Source of the DNA: Neobacillus rhizosphaerae
Lineage (GTDB): Bacteria > Bacillota > Bacilli > Bacillales > Cytobacillaceae
DNA length: 64,000 nt
Assembly (NCBI RefSeq): GCF_937468385.1
Contig: NZ_CALBWS010000018.1
Coordinates: 36,318-100,317 of the forward strand
Reading direction: 5' to 3'
Part shown: piece by piece, positions 42,198-53,400 of the stretch
Numbering within the stretch: position 1 is the first letter of the stretch
How the letters are laid out: each line of letters begins with the position of its first letter
Notes under the pieces: generated by a model
The model's input: the letters and a program-made list of their open reading frames with translations, nothing else
The model's database searches: none
What the model was told of the DNA's origin: nothing
Made by a program: the position numbers and the translations under genes

Positions 42198-43175
42198 GCT
42201 TGGAATGATGCTCAACTTCTTCCGTAATTTCTTTTCACTAAACACCCAGCCTGTATAGGAGCTAATTCGTTTTAAATCACGATCTAATTGAACGACGGCG
42301 ACAAACGGATAATGCCCATTGCTGCGATAGCGTAAATCAATAAACCGAACTTCATAATAATCATTGTATTCATCGACTTCCCAACGGTAGACTGGGGAAA
42401 ATGATAAAAAAGCAGAAAGGTTTTTGTCTTTTTTGGCCGCTTCTATTACAGGTGTATTTGGTACTGGGACACGAATAAACCGATCTAAGATTTCAACTTT
42501 ATCCTTAATGCCCTTGCCAACAAAAAAATGCTCTTGATTCATCGCAGCAATCCGCCATTGATGATACCTCATCGTGGGTGCGATAATGATTTCTGTGGCA
42601 TCCGGAATAATCGTTCTAACCTCGATCAATACCCTTTTCTTCGCCTGATACCGTTTTAAATAATAGGCGATAATGACGGCATACATCAGCAAAAAGGTAA
42701 CGCCAGGATTTGCTCCTAAAACCCAAATAATAATACCAAGCACATGAATTCCAAATAAAAACGGATCGAACGTATTAATGACACCTAGAGCAACCCATTT
42801 CGATGAAAATGGTCTTAGTGCTTGTGTGCCATAGGCATTAAAGATATCGACAAAAACATGGATAAAAACAGCTGCAAATGTCCATGCCCATAAATGCACT
42901 AAATTGGCATTCGGAAAAAATGGATAAATGACGGCCAAAAGGATAATCGGCCATAAAATGACAGCTGGAATAGAATGTGTAACACCACGATGATTGCGAA
43001 TGTAGATGGCGTTATTTCTTAGCTTCAAAACCGTGTCAATATCTGGTATTTGTGAACCGGCAATTGTCGCAATTAATACACTTGCTGCAGTAGCATGACT
43101 GCTTGCAACGGATGGATCAAGCGTAGCAAGACCACCGAGAGCAATGCCCATTACTACATGAGTTCCTGTATCCAA
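42195..43175 (-). CDS. yfhP: YfhP family membrane-bound metal-dependent hydrolase
   Basis: A 326-aa membrane protein of the LexA-binding/inner-membrane YdjM superfamily. The N-terminal DTGTHVVMGIALGGLA, then DIDTVLK and HRGVTHS, supply the metal-binding His/Asp set (TH, D, D, HR..TH), and HVFVDIFNAYGTQ adds H and D. About four to five hydrophobic segments follow. The TTG at 43175 is chosen because AAAGGAGG is 6 nt upstream and the length then matches B. subtilis YfhP (327 aa). It is divergent from mutY, as in B. subtilis, where it was reported to affect sporulation genes. Confidence 0.9.
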   Translation of the reverse strand: MDTGTHVVMGIALGGLATLDPSVASSHATAASVLIATIAGSQIPDIDTVLKLRNNAIYIRNHRGVTHSIPAVILWPIILLAVIYPFFPNANLVHLWAWTFAAVFIHVFVDIFNAYGTQALRPFSSKWVALGVINTFDPFLFGIHVLGIIIWVLGANPGVTFLLMYAVIIAYYLKRYQAKKRVLIEVRTIIPDATEIIIAPTMRYHQWRIAAMNQEHFFVGKGIKDKVEILDRFIRVPVPNTPVIEAAKKDKNLSAFLSFSPVYRWEVDEYNDYYEVRFIDLRYRSNGHYPFVAVVQLDRDLKRISSYTGWVFSEKKLRKKLSIIPS

Positions 43176-43346
43176 GGAAAATCCTCCTTTAATATGGTCT
43201 ATTAACATAATCATTGAACTTTGATAACGGATCATTCCGCTTTTCTGCTTGTCAAAATAAACAAATTGAATTATCGTAAAACAAAAATGTCATTTTATTA
43301 TATTCCCTATTTCATAATTGTTTAACAAACTGGAGGCACAAAAGAT

Positions 43347-44447
43347 ATGTTAATTGAACAAGAAAATATAGAAAATATCAATATAAATGCTTTTCAGAAT
43401 GATTTAATTACCTGGTTTAAAAATGAACAGCGCAACCTTCCATGGCGAAAAGACCAGGATCCCTATAAGGTATGGGTTTCAGAAATTATGTTACAGCAAA
43501 CAAGGGTTGATACAGTTATCCCATATTTTAATCGCTTTATTGAATGGTTTCCAACCATTGAAGATCTTGCTGAAGCCGAAGAAGATAAGGTACTTAAAGC
43601 ATGGGAGGGACTTGGATATTATTCAAGGGTTAGAAATTTACAATCAGCTGTTAAAGAGGTTAAGGAGAAATATAATGGAGAAGTACCGAGCTCTCCTGAA
43701 GAAATTGCCAGACTTAAAGGAGTTGGTCCATATACTGCAGGTGCCATTTTAAGCATTGCTTACGGAATTCCTGAACCGGCTGTGGATGGCAATGTGATGC
43801 GGGTATTATCGCGCATTCTATCTATTTGGGACGATATTGCCAAGCCAGCGACTCGAAAAGTATTTGAAAAAGCAGTCCGTACGTTAATTTCTCATGAAGA
43901 TCCTTCCGCTTTTAACCAAGCATTAATGGAACTAGGAGCCTTAATATGTACCCCTACTTCTCCTTCCTGTTTATTATGTCCAGTACGTGAACACTGCCAA
44001 GGCTTTTATGAAGGGGTACAAAATGAACTCCCGATAAAAACGAAAAAAACGAAGACACGTGACGTCCAGCTTGCAGCGGCAATTGTTTTTGATGAAAGTG
44101 GGAAAATATTAATTCATAAACGACCTGAGAGTGGATTGCTTGCAAATTTATGGGAACTTCCAAGTGTCGAGCTACATCATTCTATGCAAAATGAACGGGA
44201 ACAGGTCATTGATTTATTTAACCAGAACCATAATATTAAAATTAATCTTGAGAAAATTATTGGGCAAATTGAGCATGTTTTTTCACATTTGATTTGGAAT
44301 ATTAGTGTATATACTGGAAAAATAGCTTTCACGCTTCAAGAGAGTGAGGAATGGAAGCTTGTAACCTTTGAAGAACTGGAGGAATTTGCTTTTCCGGTTT
44401 CTTCGCAAAAAATGTTCAGACTTTATCAGGAGCAGTTAGAGGAATGA
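43347..44447 (+). CDS. mutY: A/G-specific adenine glycosylase MutY
   Basis: A 366-aa base-excision repair enzyme that removes A opposite 8-oxoguanine. Catalytic Glu46 is in SEIMLQQT, and the helix-hairpin-helix [11 protein letters not shown] is followed by the catalytic Asp in [11 protein letters not shown]. The [4Fe-4S] motif C-x6-C-x2-C-x5-C is in [17 protein letters not shown]. The C-terminal NUDIX-like domain reads 8-oxoG. The ATG has TGGAGGC upstream. Position between yfhP and yfhS is the B. subtilis order. Confidence 0.96.
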   Translation: MLIEQENIENININAFQNDLITWFKNEQRNLPWRKDQDPYKVWVSEIMLQQTRVDTVIPYFNRFIEWFPTIEDLAEAEEDKVLKAWEGLGYYSRVRNLQSAVKEVKEKYNGEVPSSPEEIARLKGVGPYTAGAILSIAYGIPEPAVDGNVMRVLSRILSIWDDIAKPATRKVFEKAVRTLISHEDPSAFNQALMELGALICTPTSPSCLLCPVREHCQGFYEGVQNELPIKTKKTKTRDVQLAAAIVFDESGKILIHKRPESGLLANLWELPSVELHHSMQNEREQVIDLFNQNHNIKINLEKIIGQIEHVFSHLIWNISVYTGKIAFTLQESEEWKLVTFEELEEFAFPVSSQKMFRLYQEQLEE

Positions 44448-44476
44448 ACGCCGTTATTAAACGGCGTTTATTTTTT
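44447..44476 (+). terminator. Intrinsic terminator after mutY
   Basis: AACGCCGTT and AACGGCGTT arms around ATTA, followed by TATTTTTT. The stem begins in the mutY stop codon. Confidence 0.9.
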
Positions 44477-44497
44477 ATCATATAACTTTCATCACAA

Positions 44498-45550
<1,053 letters not shown>

Positions 45551-45621
45551 ATAGTTTTTAATTAATTATTTTGGATAATTTCCACGTAGATGGATAAATT
45601 AATCTCGTGGAGGTGATTACA

Positions 45622-45849
45622 ATGGCAAAATTCAATCAACAGCCAAACAAAACTTCAGCTGGAACAAATATCCAGGAAGTAAAACAACAAAATTCTCAGG
45701 CAGGTGCAGGTGCTGCAGGTGCTGCAGGTGCTGCAGGTCAATTTGGAACTGAATTTGCGAGTGAAACAAATGCTCAAGAGGTAAAAAAACAAAACCAAGC
45801 ATCAGAAGCTAGTAAAAACCAAAATGCTGGCCAATTCGGTCAACAATAA
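45622..45849 (+). CDS. sspE: Gamma-type small acid-soluble spore protein
   Basis: A 75-aa, Gln/Asn/Ala-rich protein with the two gamma-SASP repeats TNIQEVKQQN (15-24) and TNAQEVKKQN (49-58). TEFASET (43-49) is the cleavage site of the germination protease GPR. A run of AGA/AAG triplets (27-39) is encoded by a perfect GCAGGTGCT 9-bp microrepeat. Gamma SASP is an amino-acid store in the spore and does not bind DNA. The start has GTGGAGGTG upstream. The protein is shorter than B. subtilis SspE (84 aa). Confidence 0.95.
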   Translation: MAKFNQQPNKTSAGTNIQEVKQQNSQAGAGAAGAAGAAGQFGTEFASETNAQEVKKQNQASEASKNQNAGQFGQQ

Positions 45850-45860
45850 AATAATACTTA

Positions 45861-45900
45861 AGAAGAAGGTGCTCTTTTCCATTAAAGGGTGCCTTCTTTC
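45861..45900 (+). terminator. Intrinsic terminator after sspE
   Basis: AAGAAGG...CCTTCTT outer arms with inner CTTT / AAAG pairs, T-rich tail. Confidence 0.75.
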
Positions 45901-45907
45901 ATTGATT

Positions 45908-45968
45908 AAAGAACTTTGCTTAGCGTCTCGTTCCAGCGATTGTTGATAAACAGGCGCTTCCGCATTTC
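45908..45968 (+). repeat. Truncated REP-like Bacillus repeat
   Basis: TTGCTTAGCGTCTCGTTCCAGCG...AACAGGCGCTTCCGCATTTC keeps both ends of the repeat seen at 15474-15597 but lacks most of its centre. Confidence 0.55.
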
Positions 45969-46071
45969 TATTCTCGACAAAACCTCTCTTTAGTCGACAG
46001 AAGTAGTCAAAGGAAATTAGTGTTGGTTAAAGAATACATACTAGGTACGAAAAAATAAGGCGGTGAGGGAA

Positions 46072-46329
46072 ATGAATCATTTTAACCGATTAGTTTCCGA
46101 ACAAATGGTGACGATGGAAAAATTATTGTACGTTCAAGCAGAGATTGAACGTTGTCAACAAATCGAAAAAGGGCTTCAGACTCTCCAAAATGCCACAGAC
46201 CTTGAAAGTATTCAGACTGATATTCAATTAATGAAAAAAGAGTTGAAGGAGATTCAGTTAATTTTTGAAAAGCAGACAGAAGAGGTAATAAATTCTTATC
46301 TAGAGAAGAACTTAACACCTTCAATGTAA
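46072..46329 (+). CDS. ygaB: YgaB family coiled-coil protein
   Basis: An 85-aa, entirely helical protein (FNRLVSEQMVTMEKLLYVQAEIERCQQIEK, then LMKKELKEIQLIFEKQTEEVINSYLEKN) predicted as a coiled coil. Position after sspE matches B. subtilis YgaB. The ATG at 46072 has AAGGCGGTG upstream; a GTG at 46063 overlaps that site. Function unknown. Confidence 0.85.
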   Translation: MNHFNRLVSEQMVTMEKLLYVQAEIERCQQIEKGLQTLQNATDLESIQTDIQLMKKELKEIQLIFEKQTEEVINSYLEKNLTPSM

Positions 46330-46371
46330 TTTGATAAATAAAGATGATGAAAAAAATTCGATAATTTTTAC

Positions 46372-46398
46372 AAAGAGCCATTGAATTATGGCTCTTTT
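46372..46398 (+). terminator. Intrinsic terminator after ygaB
   Basis: AAAGAGCCAT and ATGGCTCTTT form a perfect 10-bp stem with a 6-nt loop, then T. Confidence 0.88.
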
Positions 46399-46525
46399 GT
46401 TTTAAATTCTGTCCTTAACCGTTATAATAATAGGAAATAGGAATTTTACTTTGTTACCTTTATCGTTATTTATTTGGTTTTTAGAATAGGTTACAAAGCG
46501 TTCAGGAATGAAGGTAGGGGAGAAC

Positions 46526-47056
46526 ATGGGCGTACCCATCGAAGGAGAACCATTGCAAATACATAGCTATAAGCACAATGGGCACATCCATCGCGTCTGG
46601 GAAGAAACAACCGTTTTAAAAGGGTCGCAAAATTTGGTGATTGGTGGAAATGACCGGACACTTGTAACTGAATCAGATGGTAGGACCTGGATTACAAGGG
46701 AACCTGCGATATGTTATTTCCATTCGCAATACTGGTTTAATGTAATCGGAATGATTCGTGAGGACGGCATTTATTATTACTGTAATATCAGTTCACCATT
46801 CATCTTTGATGGTGAGGCACTAAAGTATATAGACTATGATCTTGATATCAAGGTGTATCCTGATATGACCTTTAATTTACTTGACGAGGATGAATATGAA
46901 CGCCATCGCCGTGAGATGAATTATCCAGATGTGATTGACCAAATTTTAAAGCGAAATGTTGATAAACTGATTCAGTGGATTCGACAGCGGAAGGGCCCTT
47001 TTGCACCAGATTTTATCGATATTTGGTATGAGCGTTATTTAACTTACAGACGTTAG
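46526..47056 (+). CDS. ygaC: DUF402 protein YgaC
   Basis: A 176-aa protein, identical in length to B. subtilis YgaC when started at ATG 46526 (GTAGGGGAG upstream); an ATG at 46508 precedes that site. The DUF402 core includes [32 protein letters not shown] and [10 protein letters not shown], with [15 protein letters not shown]. The fold is shared with nucleoside tri/diphosphatases such as S. aureus Ntdp, so phosphatase activity on nucleotides is likely (inference). Confidence 0.9.
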   Translation: MGVPIEGEPLQIHSYKHNGHIHRVWEETTVLKGSQNLVIGGNDRTLVTESDGRTWITREPAICYFHSQYWFNVIGMIREDGIYYYCNISSPFIFDGEALKYIDYDLDIKVYPDMTFNLLDEDEYERHRREMNYPDVIDQILKRNVDKLIQWIRQRKGPFAPDFIDIWYERYLTYRR

Positions 47057-47067
47057 TAGCCTAAACG

Positions 47068-47095
47068 CCTGTTGATTTTCATATCAACAGGTTTT
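47068..47095 (+). terminator. Intrinsic terminator after ygaC
   Basis: CCTGTTGAT and ATCAACAGG around a 6-nt loop, followed by TTTT. Confidence 0.88.
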
Positions 47096-47137
47096 CGTTT
47101 GTTTTGAAACAGAAAAAAAAAGAAATGGGGGGCTAGC

Positions 47138-48904
47138 TTGAGCAGTATCCGCAGGTACCTTCAATTTGTTAAACCGTATCGCTTGCAAATAATTGGGACA
47201 ATCATCATTGGTGTGATCAAATTTTCAATACCACTCATTATCCCATTGTTAATTAAGTATGTAGTTGATGATATTGTTGGGAATCATTCGCTTTCTTATG
47301 ATGAAAAGGTTAATAAACTGATCCTCATCATGGGTGTCATGATTGTAATCTTTGTTATCCTAAGACCGCCCATTGAATATTACCGGCAATATTTCGCCCA
47401 GTGGACATCAAGTAAAATCCTCTATGATATTCGTGATACGATGTATACACATATTCAAAAGTTGAGCTTCAAGTATTTTTCAAATACCCGTGTAGGTGAA
47501 ATTATTTCACGCGTCATTAACGATGTTGAGCAAACAAAAACATTTGTCATTTCAGGTTTAATGAATCTCTGGCTTGATATTGCCACCATCGTCATTGCCA
47601 TTATTTTTATGTTTTCGATGAATGTAAAACTGACAGTTGTTTCAGTATTACTGTTTCCTCTCTATGCTTTTTCCGTGAGATACTTTTTTGGAAATCTCCG
47701 TAAATTAACAAGGAATCGTTCTCAAGCACTTGCCGAAGTTCAAAGCTATTTACATGAACGAGTGCAGGGGATGCCTGTAATCAAGAGTTTTGCGATTGAA
47801 GAGTATGAACAAACACAGTTTGATAAGCAAAATAAGAACTTTTTAGAGAAGGCATTGCAGCATACAAGCTGGAATGCGAAGGCCTTTTCAGCTGTTAATA
47901 CGATTACAGATATTGCTCCAATAATTGTTATTGGCTATTCCGCCTATCTCGTCATTCAGGATCAGTTGTCACTTGGAACGATGGTTGCGTTTTTTGCCTA
48001 TATTGACAAGCTTTACAATCCATTAAGAAGATTGGTCAATTCGTCAACCACCATTACCCAATCCTTTGCATCCATGGATCGTGTATTTGAATTTTTGGAC
48101 GAGAAATATGATATTATTGACATTCCGGATGCACGAGTGTGCAGCCAAGTAAATGGCGATATTTCGTTTGAAAAGGTTTCTTTTTCTTACGATAAAAAAG
48201 AGGATCTTGTTTTGAAGGACATTTCTTTAGAGGTGAAAAAGGGTGAAACGATTGCGCTGGTAGGTATGAGTGGCGGCGGGAAATCTACCTTCGTTAGTCT
48301 GATTCCTCGTTTTTACGATGTAACAAGCGGAAGAATAACCTTAGACGGGGAAGACATCCGGCAATTTAAGGTCCAAACCCTAAGAGATAAAATTGGTGTA
48401 GTTTTTCAGGATAATATATTATTTAGCGAATCTGTACGAGATAATATTTTATTAGGAAAACCAAATGCAACTGATGAAGAAGTGTATAGGGCGGCAAAAT
48501 CGGCCAATGCCCATGAGTTTATATTAAACCTGTCAGACGGCTATAACACTAGGGTAGGAGAACGAGGGGTTAAGCTTTCTGGAGGTCAGAAACAACGGGT
48601 TGCGATTGCCCGTGTATTTTTGAAAAATCCCCCTATTTTAATACTTGATGAGGCGACATCGGCACTGGATTTAGAGAGCGAGCATTCCATCCAGGAATCA
48701 CTAGAGGAACTGGCAAAGGACCGGACCACTTTTATTGTTGCCCATCGGTTATCGACCATCACTCATGCGAATCGGATTGTCCTGATTGAACATGGTCAAA
48801 TCGTGGAAATAGGGACACATGACGAACTAATGACAAAACAAGGGAATTATTATAAATTATTTCAAGTGCAGCAGCTGGAGCAAACAAAAACCGAAGCAGA
48901 ATAA
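47138..48904 (+). CDS. ygaD: ABC exporter, fused membrane and ATPase domains (YgaD)
   Basis: A 588-aa half-transporter of the MsbA/Sav1866/BmrA type. Six membrane helices lie in residues 1-310. The ATPase follows with Walker [10 protein letters not shown], signature LSGGQKQR, Walker [13 protein letters not shown] and the H-loop in IVAHRLST. It would homodimerise and export lipids or drugs. The TTG start has GGGGGG upstream. The position between ygaC and ygaE is as in B. subtilis. Its last codons form one arm of a long inverted repeat. Confidence 0.92.
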   Translation: MSSIRRYLQFVKPYRLQIIGTIIIGVIKFSIPLIIPLLIKYVVDDIVGNHSLSYDEKVNKLILIMGVMIVIFVILRPPIEYYRQYFAQWTSSKILYDIRDTMYTHIQKLSFKYFSNTRVGEIISRVINDVEQTKTFVISGLMNLWLDIATIVIAIIFMFSMNVKLTVVSVLLFPLYAFSVRYFFGNLRKLTRNRSQALAEVQSYLHERVQGMPVIKSFAIEEYEQTQFDKQNKNFLEKALQHTSWNAKAFSAVNTITDIAPIIVIGYSAYLVIQDQLSLGTMVAFFAYIDKLYNPLRRLVNSSTTITQSFASMDRVFEFLDEKYDIIDIPDARVCSQVNGDISFEKVSFSYDKKEDLVLKDISLEVKKGETIALVGMSGGGKSTFVSLIPRFYDVTSGRITLDGEDIRQFKVQTLRDKIGVVFQDNILFSESVRDNILLGKPNATDEEVYRAAKSANAHEFILNLSDGYNTRVGERGVKLSGGQKQRVAIARVFLKNPPILILDEATSALDLESEHSIQESLEELAKDRTTFIVAHRLSTITHANRIVLIEHGQIVEIGTHDELMTKQGNYYKLFQVQQLEQTKTEAE

Positions 48905-49004
48905 TGAACTGCCCCGTAAATGTTAGACACCAATCTGACGTTTACGGGGCAGTTCATTATGATCTGACCCAATAAAGTTAGACAAATAATCTGCTTCGGT
49001 TTTT
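48886..49004. repeat. Nested inverted repeats with IS3-like ends between ygaD and ygaE
   Basis: Outer 15-bp arms AAAAACCGAAGCAGA (48886-48900) and TCTGCTTCGGTTTTT (48990-49004) flank a 20-bp perfect stem (48901-48920 with 48941-48960). TGAACTGCCCCGTAAATGTT and TGATCTGACCCAATAAAGTT, both leading into AGACA...ATCTG, are near-direct copies (48904 and 48960). They resemble IS3-family terminal repeats. The outer arms look like a former bidirectional terminator. Confidence 0.75.
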
Positions 49005-49005
49005 C

Positions 49006-50082
49006 CTATTCTTTTTCCTTATCATCAATCGACACTTCATTATTATGAAAGGAATGAAAGCTAGTAATAAGTGTATCGAGATGCTCAACCTGTTCTCCAT
49101 AATCAATAATTGAGGCGACAATTTGCATCGTATGATAGAGATGTGGATTATTTTGCTCGGCAAATTCTATTTGATGTGCTAAAAAGAAGTCGAATAATTC
49201 TTTTTTATTTAAGTAAACGTTATCCTCAGTGTATGGAGGCGGTGTTGGGATTTTTCCAATGAATCTTAGCAAGACCTGTTCATGATGATAAATAAGGCTA
49301 TCAACCTGCTCTTGAATCGATTGCTTGAATTTTTCAGGGAGCTGCAACAGCTCGTTTTCAAAACGATGCAGTTTTTTTAAGGTATCAAGGGCTTTTTTAG
49401 CAGTTAAGTTCAATTGCCGGTAAATAACCAGCTTTCTTGATTTTTCTGGAAGATCTTTTTTCAAATAACTTCGTTCTTCCTTATACATCTTATAAAACTG
49501 CTCCATTGTATTGATGCTTTCTTTTAGTTTCTTTATATCTGTTTTAAGAAGATTATGATCATAATCATGGCGTGTACTTAAGCGAATCCACTTAATAATT
49601 TCCTCGGTTGTGCTGACAATTTTAAAATAAAGCTTGTTTTCATACTTTGGTGGCATGAACAAAAGATTAACGATAAACGCAGAAAAAACCCCAATCATGA
49701 TGGTTAAGAAACGGATACCGGCAAACTGAATAAAGTTCCCGCTCTGTGTTTCCATAATCGATACCAACGTCACGAGTGACAGTCCAATCGTATTCTCCAG
49801 TTTAAACTTAAGATTAATAATTATCACAATAATAGCGGCCAATCCAATAACAATAAAATGATTTCCTAACAGGAGGACAAAAATAACAGCAAGCAAAGCG
49901 CCAATGATATTTCCCTGAATTTGTTCAATGATTGTTAAATAGGAGCGATAAATGGTCCGTTGAAGCGCAAAAATGGCGGCAATGCCAGCAAATACTGGAG
50001 AGGGTGAATGCAACAACTGACTTAAGTATAGGGATAAAACAATTGCTATTCCCGTTTTTAAGATGCGGGCACCTAACTTCAT
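49006..50082 (-). CDS. ygaE: Aromatic acid exporter family (FUSC/ArAE) protein YgaE
   Basis: A 358-aa protein. The N-terminal half has about five hydrophobic segments (GIAIVLSLYLSQLL; AGIAAIFALQ; GALLAVIFVLLLG; FIVIGLAAIIVIIINL; FLTIMIGVFSAFIVNLLFMPP). The C-terminal half is a cytosolic helical domain (LKKLHRFENELLQLPEKFKQS). This is the ArAE_1 plus ArAE_1_C layout. The start has AAAGGAAACC upstream. It is convergent with ygaD. Substrate unknown. Confidence 0.88.
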   Translation of the reverse strand: MKLGARILKTGIAIVLSLYLSQLLHSPSPVFAGIAAIFALQRTIYRSYLTIIEQIQGNIIGALLAVIFVLLLGNHFIVIGLAAIIVIIINLKFKLENTIGLSLVTLVSIMETQSGNFIQFAGIRFLTIMIGVFSAFIVNLLFMPPKYENKLYFKIVSTTEEIIKWIRLSTRHDYDHNLLKTDIKKLKESINTMEQFYKMYKEERSYLKKDLPEKSRKLVIYRQLNLTAKKALDTLKKLHRFENELLQLPEKFKQSIQEQVDSLIYHHEQVLLRFIGKIPTPPPYTEDNVYLNKKELFDFFLAHQIEFAEQNNPHLYHTMQIVASIIDYGEQVEHLDTLITSFHSFHNNEVSIDDKEKE

Positions 50083-50214
50083 TCCAAATGGTTTCCTTTC
50101 AAAAATAATTAATTTTTTTCAATGGTAAGTATTTATGTACTATACATGGATTAAAGCATATTATCAAGAGAAATTATAGGTCTTTGATTCCGAAAAGTTG
50201 AAGGAAATCTTGAC

Positions 50215-50397
50215 AAAAAACTATCATGAGCCTCAACTCCCAACCGTACCATGGAAATAAATTTAGAACAAGTAGTAGTCACCTAATAAAGGCGGTGAGA
50301 GCAGAGCTAGACTTCACATCTTTCGTCTAGTGAAATGGGTATTTCACTTTAACTGGTTAAAGTGATTCGTTTTTGCGGCGCTCCGCCCCTTTTCCAC
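50215..50397 (-). repeat. Dispersed structured repeat, copy D
   Basis: On the minus strand it reads GTGGAAAAGGGGCGGAGCGC to GAGGCTCATGATAGTTTTTT. It is nearly identical to copy B, with the same three central hairpins; only a few bases of the 3' third differ or are missing. It begins at the T-run of the glutamate synthase terminator and runs in the same direction. Confidence 0.92.
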
Positions 50398-50424
50398 AAA
50401 AAAAGCCCGCTGAAATTAGCGGAC
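50398..50424 (-). terminator. Intrinsic terminator of the glutamate synthase gene
   Basis: On the minus strand GTCCGCT and AGCGGGC pair around AATTTC and are followed by seven T. Repeat copy D starts where the T-run ends. Confidence 0.9.
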
Positions 50425-50447
50425 TTAAAATCTAGTTCGTACTATCA

Positions 50448-53400
50448 TCACTCCGTTGATACGGATGGGTCAGCTTGTTCCTTAACAGGAAGTACCTGAA
50501 CAAAATGGTGTTCAGGGGCAGCTAACAAAGCACGTAGCTGATTCGCTTCTTCCCCCTGGCCATTCTCCTCAAGCAGATTCGTATATTTGCCTAAAAGTTC
50601 GTTAATATCCTGTTTGCCTTTTTCGTTAATATCCGCAACAGATACTTTGGCACCTTTGGCAATTCTTCGCTTAATTGCTTCTTTGGTAAGACCCATTTCT
50701 GGCTGGTGGCGGATATAGATGACACCGCCGGTCATCCCTGCACAAATCCATGGTCCGGGATCTCCTAAAACAAGACCGCGTCCGTTTGTCATGTACTCAA
50801 AGGCAAAGCCTTTAATATTAGCATTTGCACCAATATTCCCAGCTTCTTTTTCCGGAAGTGGTTTTTTCAATGCGCCGCCAATGATTAAGTCAGCACCAGA
50901 GAGGCGAATTCCAGCTCGAGCATCGGCATTCCCTTGGGCCACGAGAAGCCCTTTTTGTGCACCATATCCAAAGCCCTTTCCTACCGAACCATTAAGGAAG
51001 AGACCATTTTTTCCTTTAGATTTCAACACATGGATATTTCCGCCAAAAGAGGTTTTTCCAACACCATCCTGACCGCCGCCATTAACAGTAATTTCGATAC
51101 CTTCACTATTGTATGCGCCTAAGCCATTTCCAGGAATGGAACCTTCTTTATATTTAAGCTTTACAGGTTTCAACTGCTTGTATGAGCCATCCAGTCTGCC
51201 ACGAACACGGTGGCAGGAAACTCTGCTTCCCAGTACCCGTTGTTCCGAGGTAACACTGGAGAATTCTCTTGAGGAATGAAGCTGTTCCACACTTTCATCA
51301 AGATATTCTGCTCCTGCTGCTACTTGCATTTGAACTTCTTCGATTGATTTCGAAGCTTTTATTTTCGTAAATTGGCTAATTTCCAGTGGTTTTAGCAAAT
51401 AGGAAAGGCTAAGCTGCTGTCCTCCATTTACTTGCTCCAATAATTCCGAATGACCAACAGCATCCTGTAGATTTCTGATTCCCAATGATGCAGACAGTGC
51501 TTTTAATTCACTTCCAAAAGCGGTGAAAAGATTCATGATCCCTTGAACGGCTAATTCTAATTGCCGTGGAACAAAGCGCCTTAGCCCGTGCTCCTTAGCC
51601 TGTGCTTCTGATTCAATCTGGGTAGCAATCCCAACATGGCACGTATCCAAATGGCAGCCGCGGCAGGTCGTACAGCCGATAGCAAGCATTGACAATGTTC
51701 CAAAGCCGACACGGTTTGCTCCAAGAAGCATGATCTTCATGACATCCATAGCACTCTTCATGCCGCCATCCGCCCAAATTTCTACTTTATGGCGAAGGCC
51801 ACTCTCAAGCAGGGCATTATGGGCTGCTTTTACGCCAATTTCAACGGGCAATCCCACGAATTGAAGGGCATGGATTCTCGCAGCACCTGTACCGCCATCA
51901 AAGCCACTCAAGGTGATAATGTCGGCACCTGCTTTTGCGATACCAACAGCAATTGTTCCAATATTAGGAACGACAGGAACCTTAACAGCAATTTTTGCTT
52001 GGTCATTTGCCGTTTTTAATTCAAGAATCATTTGTGCTAAATCTTCGATAGAGTAGATATCATGGTTGTTTGATGGTGAAATCAAATCCGAACCAAGTGT
52101 TGCGTTACGTGCTTCAGCGACTTTTGCGGTAACCTTTGAGCCTGGTAGATGACCGCCTTCTCCAGGCTTAGCGCCTTGCCCAATTTTTATTTCTAACAGA
52201 TTAGAAGAGTTTAGGAGTTCAGCGTTTACTCCGAACCTTCCGGAGGCAATCTGCTGTCCTCTTGTTTTTGGATATTTGCCTAACATATCCTTAATTTCGC
52301 CACCTTCACCATTTAAACTAATCATATTTAAACGGTCAGCGCCTTCGGCGTAGGCTCTAAAGGCTGTCTCATTCTGTGAACCAAATGACATCGAAGAAAT
52401 AAGAAACGGTAAATCATGGTCGCCAACACGTATATCCACATCGTTAGGGGATAAAGGGTTATTGCTCTTTTTTAACTGAACTAGATGGCGGATGGTTGTC
52501 GGATTCGCCGCTTCTTGTTCCGAGATTTTATCACGATAAACCTTGTAATCACCAGTTGCAGCAACTTCACCAATTGCCTTCCAAATGCGCGGGAACAGAT
52601 GGAAGGTTTTTCCGATACGCTCTTTGTCATTTTGGTAATCATCTGCTCTTTTTACAGCATCAAGCTTCATAGCCTCGAAGTCTGCTTCCAATTCTTTTGA
52701 TCCCAAAAAGTTTACGATGTTTAACACATTTGCAATCTCTTCGTGTAAACCGATGCTTGAGAACAGTCTGCCATAGCCGCGCAGCTCATGGATTCCAATC
52801 GTTGAAATTACCTTCTCCAAACCTTTAGTTAGTGCACTATAAAGATTGGTTAGTGGTTTTGTCGATTCATCGAAAACTGTTAAGAACATATAGTATGGGC
52901 TGATTAAATCTGCTCCTAATCCAAATGTAGTAATGATGTCATGCAGGGAACGAATCGCAGCTGAACGAAGAACTAAGGAGCAATCCCTTCTTAATTCTGC
53001 ATTAACTAACGCTTGATCAATCGCAGACGTAATTAAAAGTGGATCCAGCCAATAGAAATCTTCTTGATGTGCTTTTGCATCATCAAGGATAAGCATTGTT
53101 TTTCCCGACTTTACTGCTTGAACTGCTTCATCTGCCAGTCTATTTAGTGCAGAATCAATCGATTCGTTTTTATTAAATGTAGTTGAAATAAAGGCAGCTA
53201 ATTTTTTCTCCTGAAAATGCTGGACAATTTGATCAAAGCTAGGCTGACCTAAGTTCTCCGAACAAGTGAAGCCTGCTTTTCCTTCTAACAAAAGTGGAGT
53301 AGTCAGTTCAATTACCGTTTCCGTTTGTTCTTTAAAAAATAGGGTCGGGCGCTTGCCAATAATGACCCTGGTAGAAAAATGCTCTGTTTCCCGGTCACGG

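Noticed and set aside
50719..51072. Long plus-strand frames antisense to gltB and other conserved genes
   Set aside because: They lie opposite strongly conserved coding sequence, lack ribosome binding sites and show no recognisable family.
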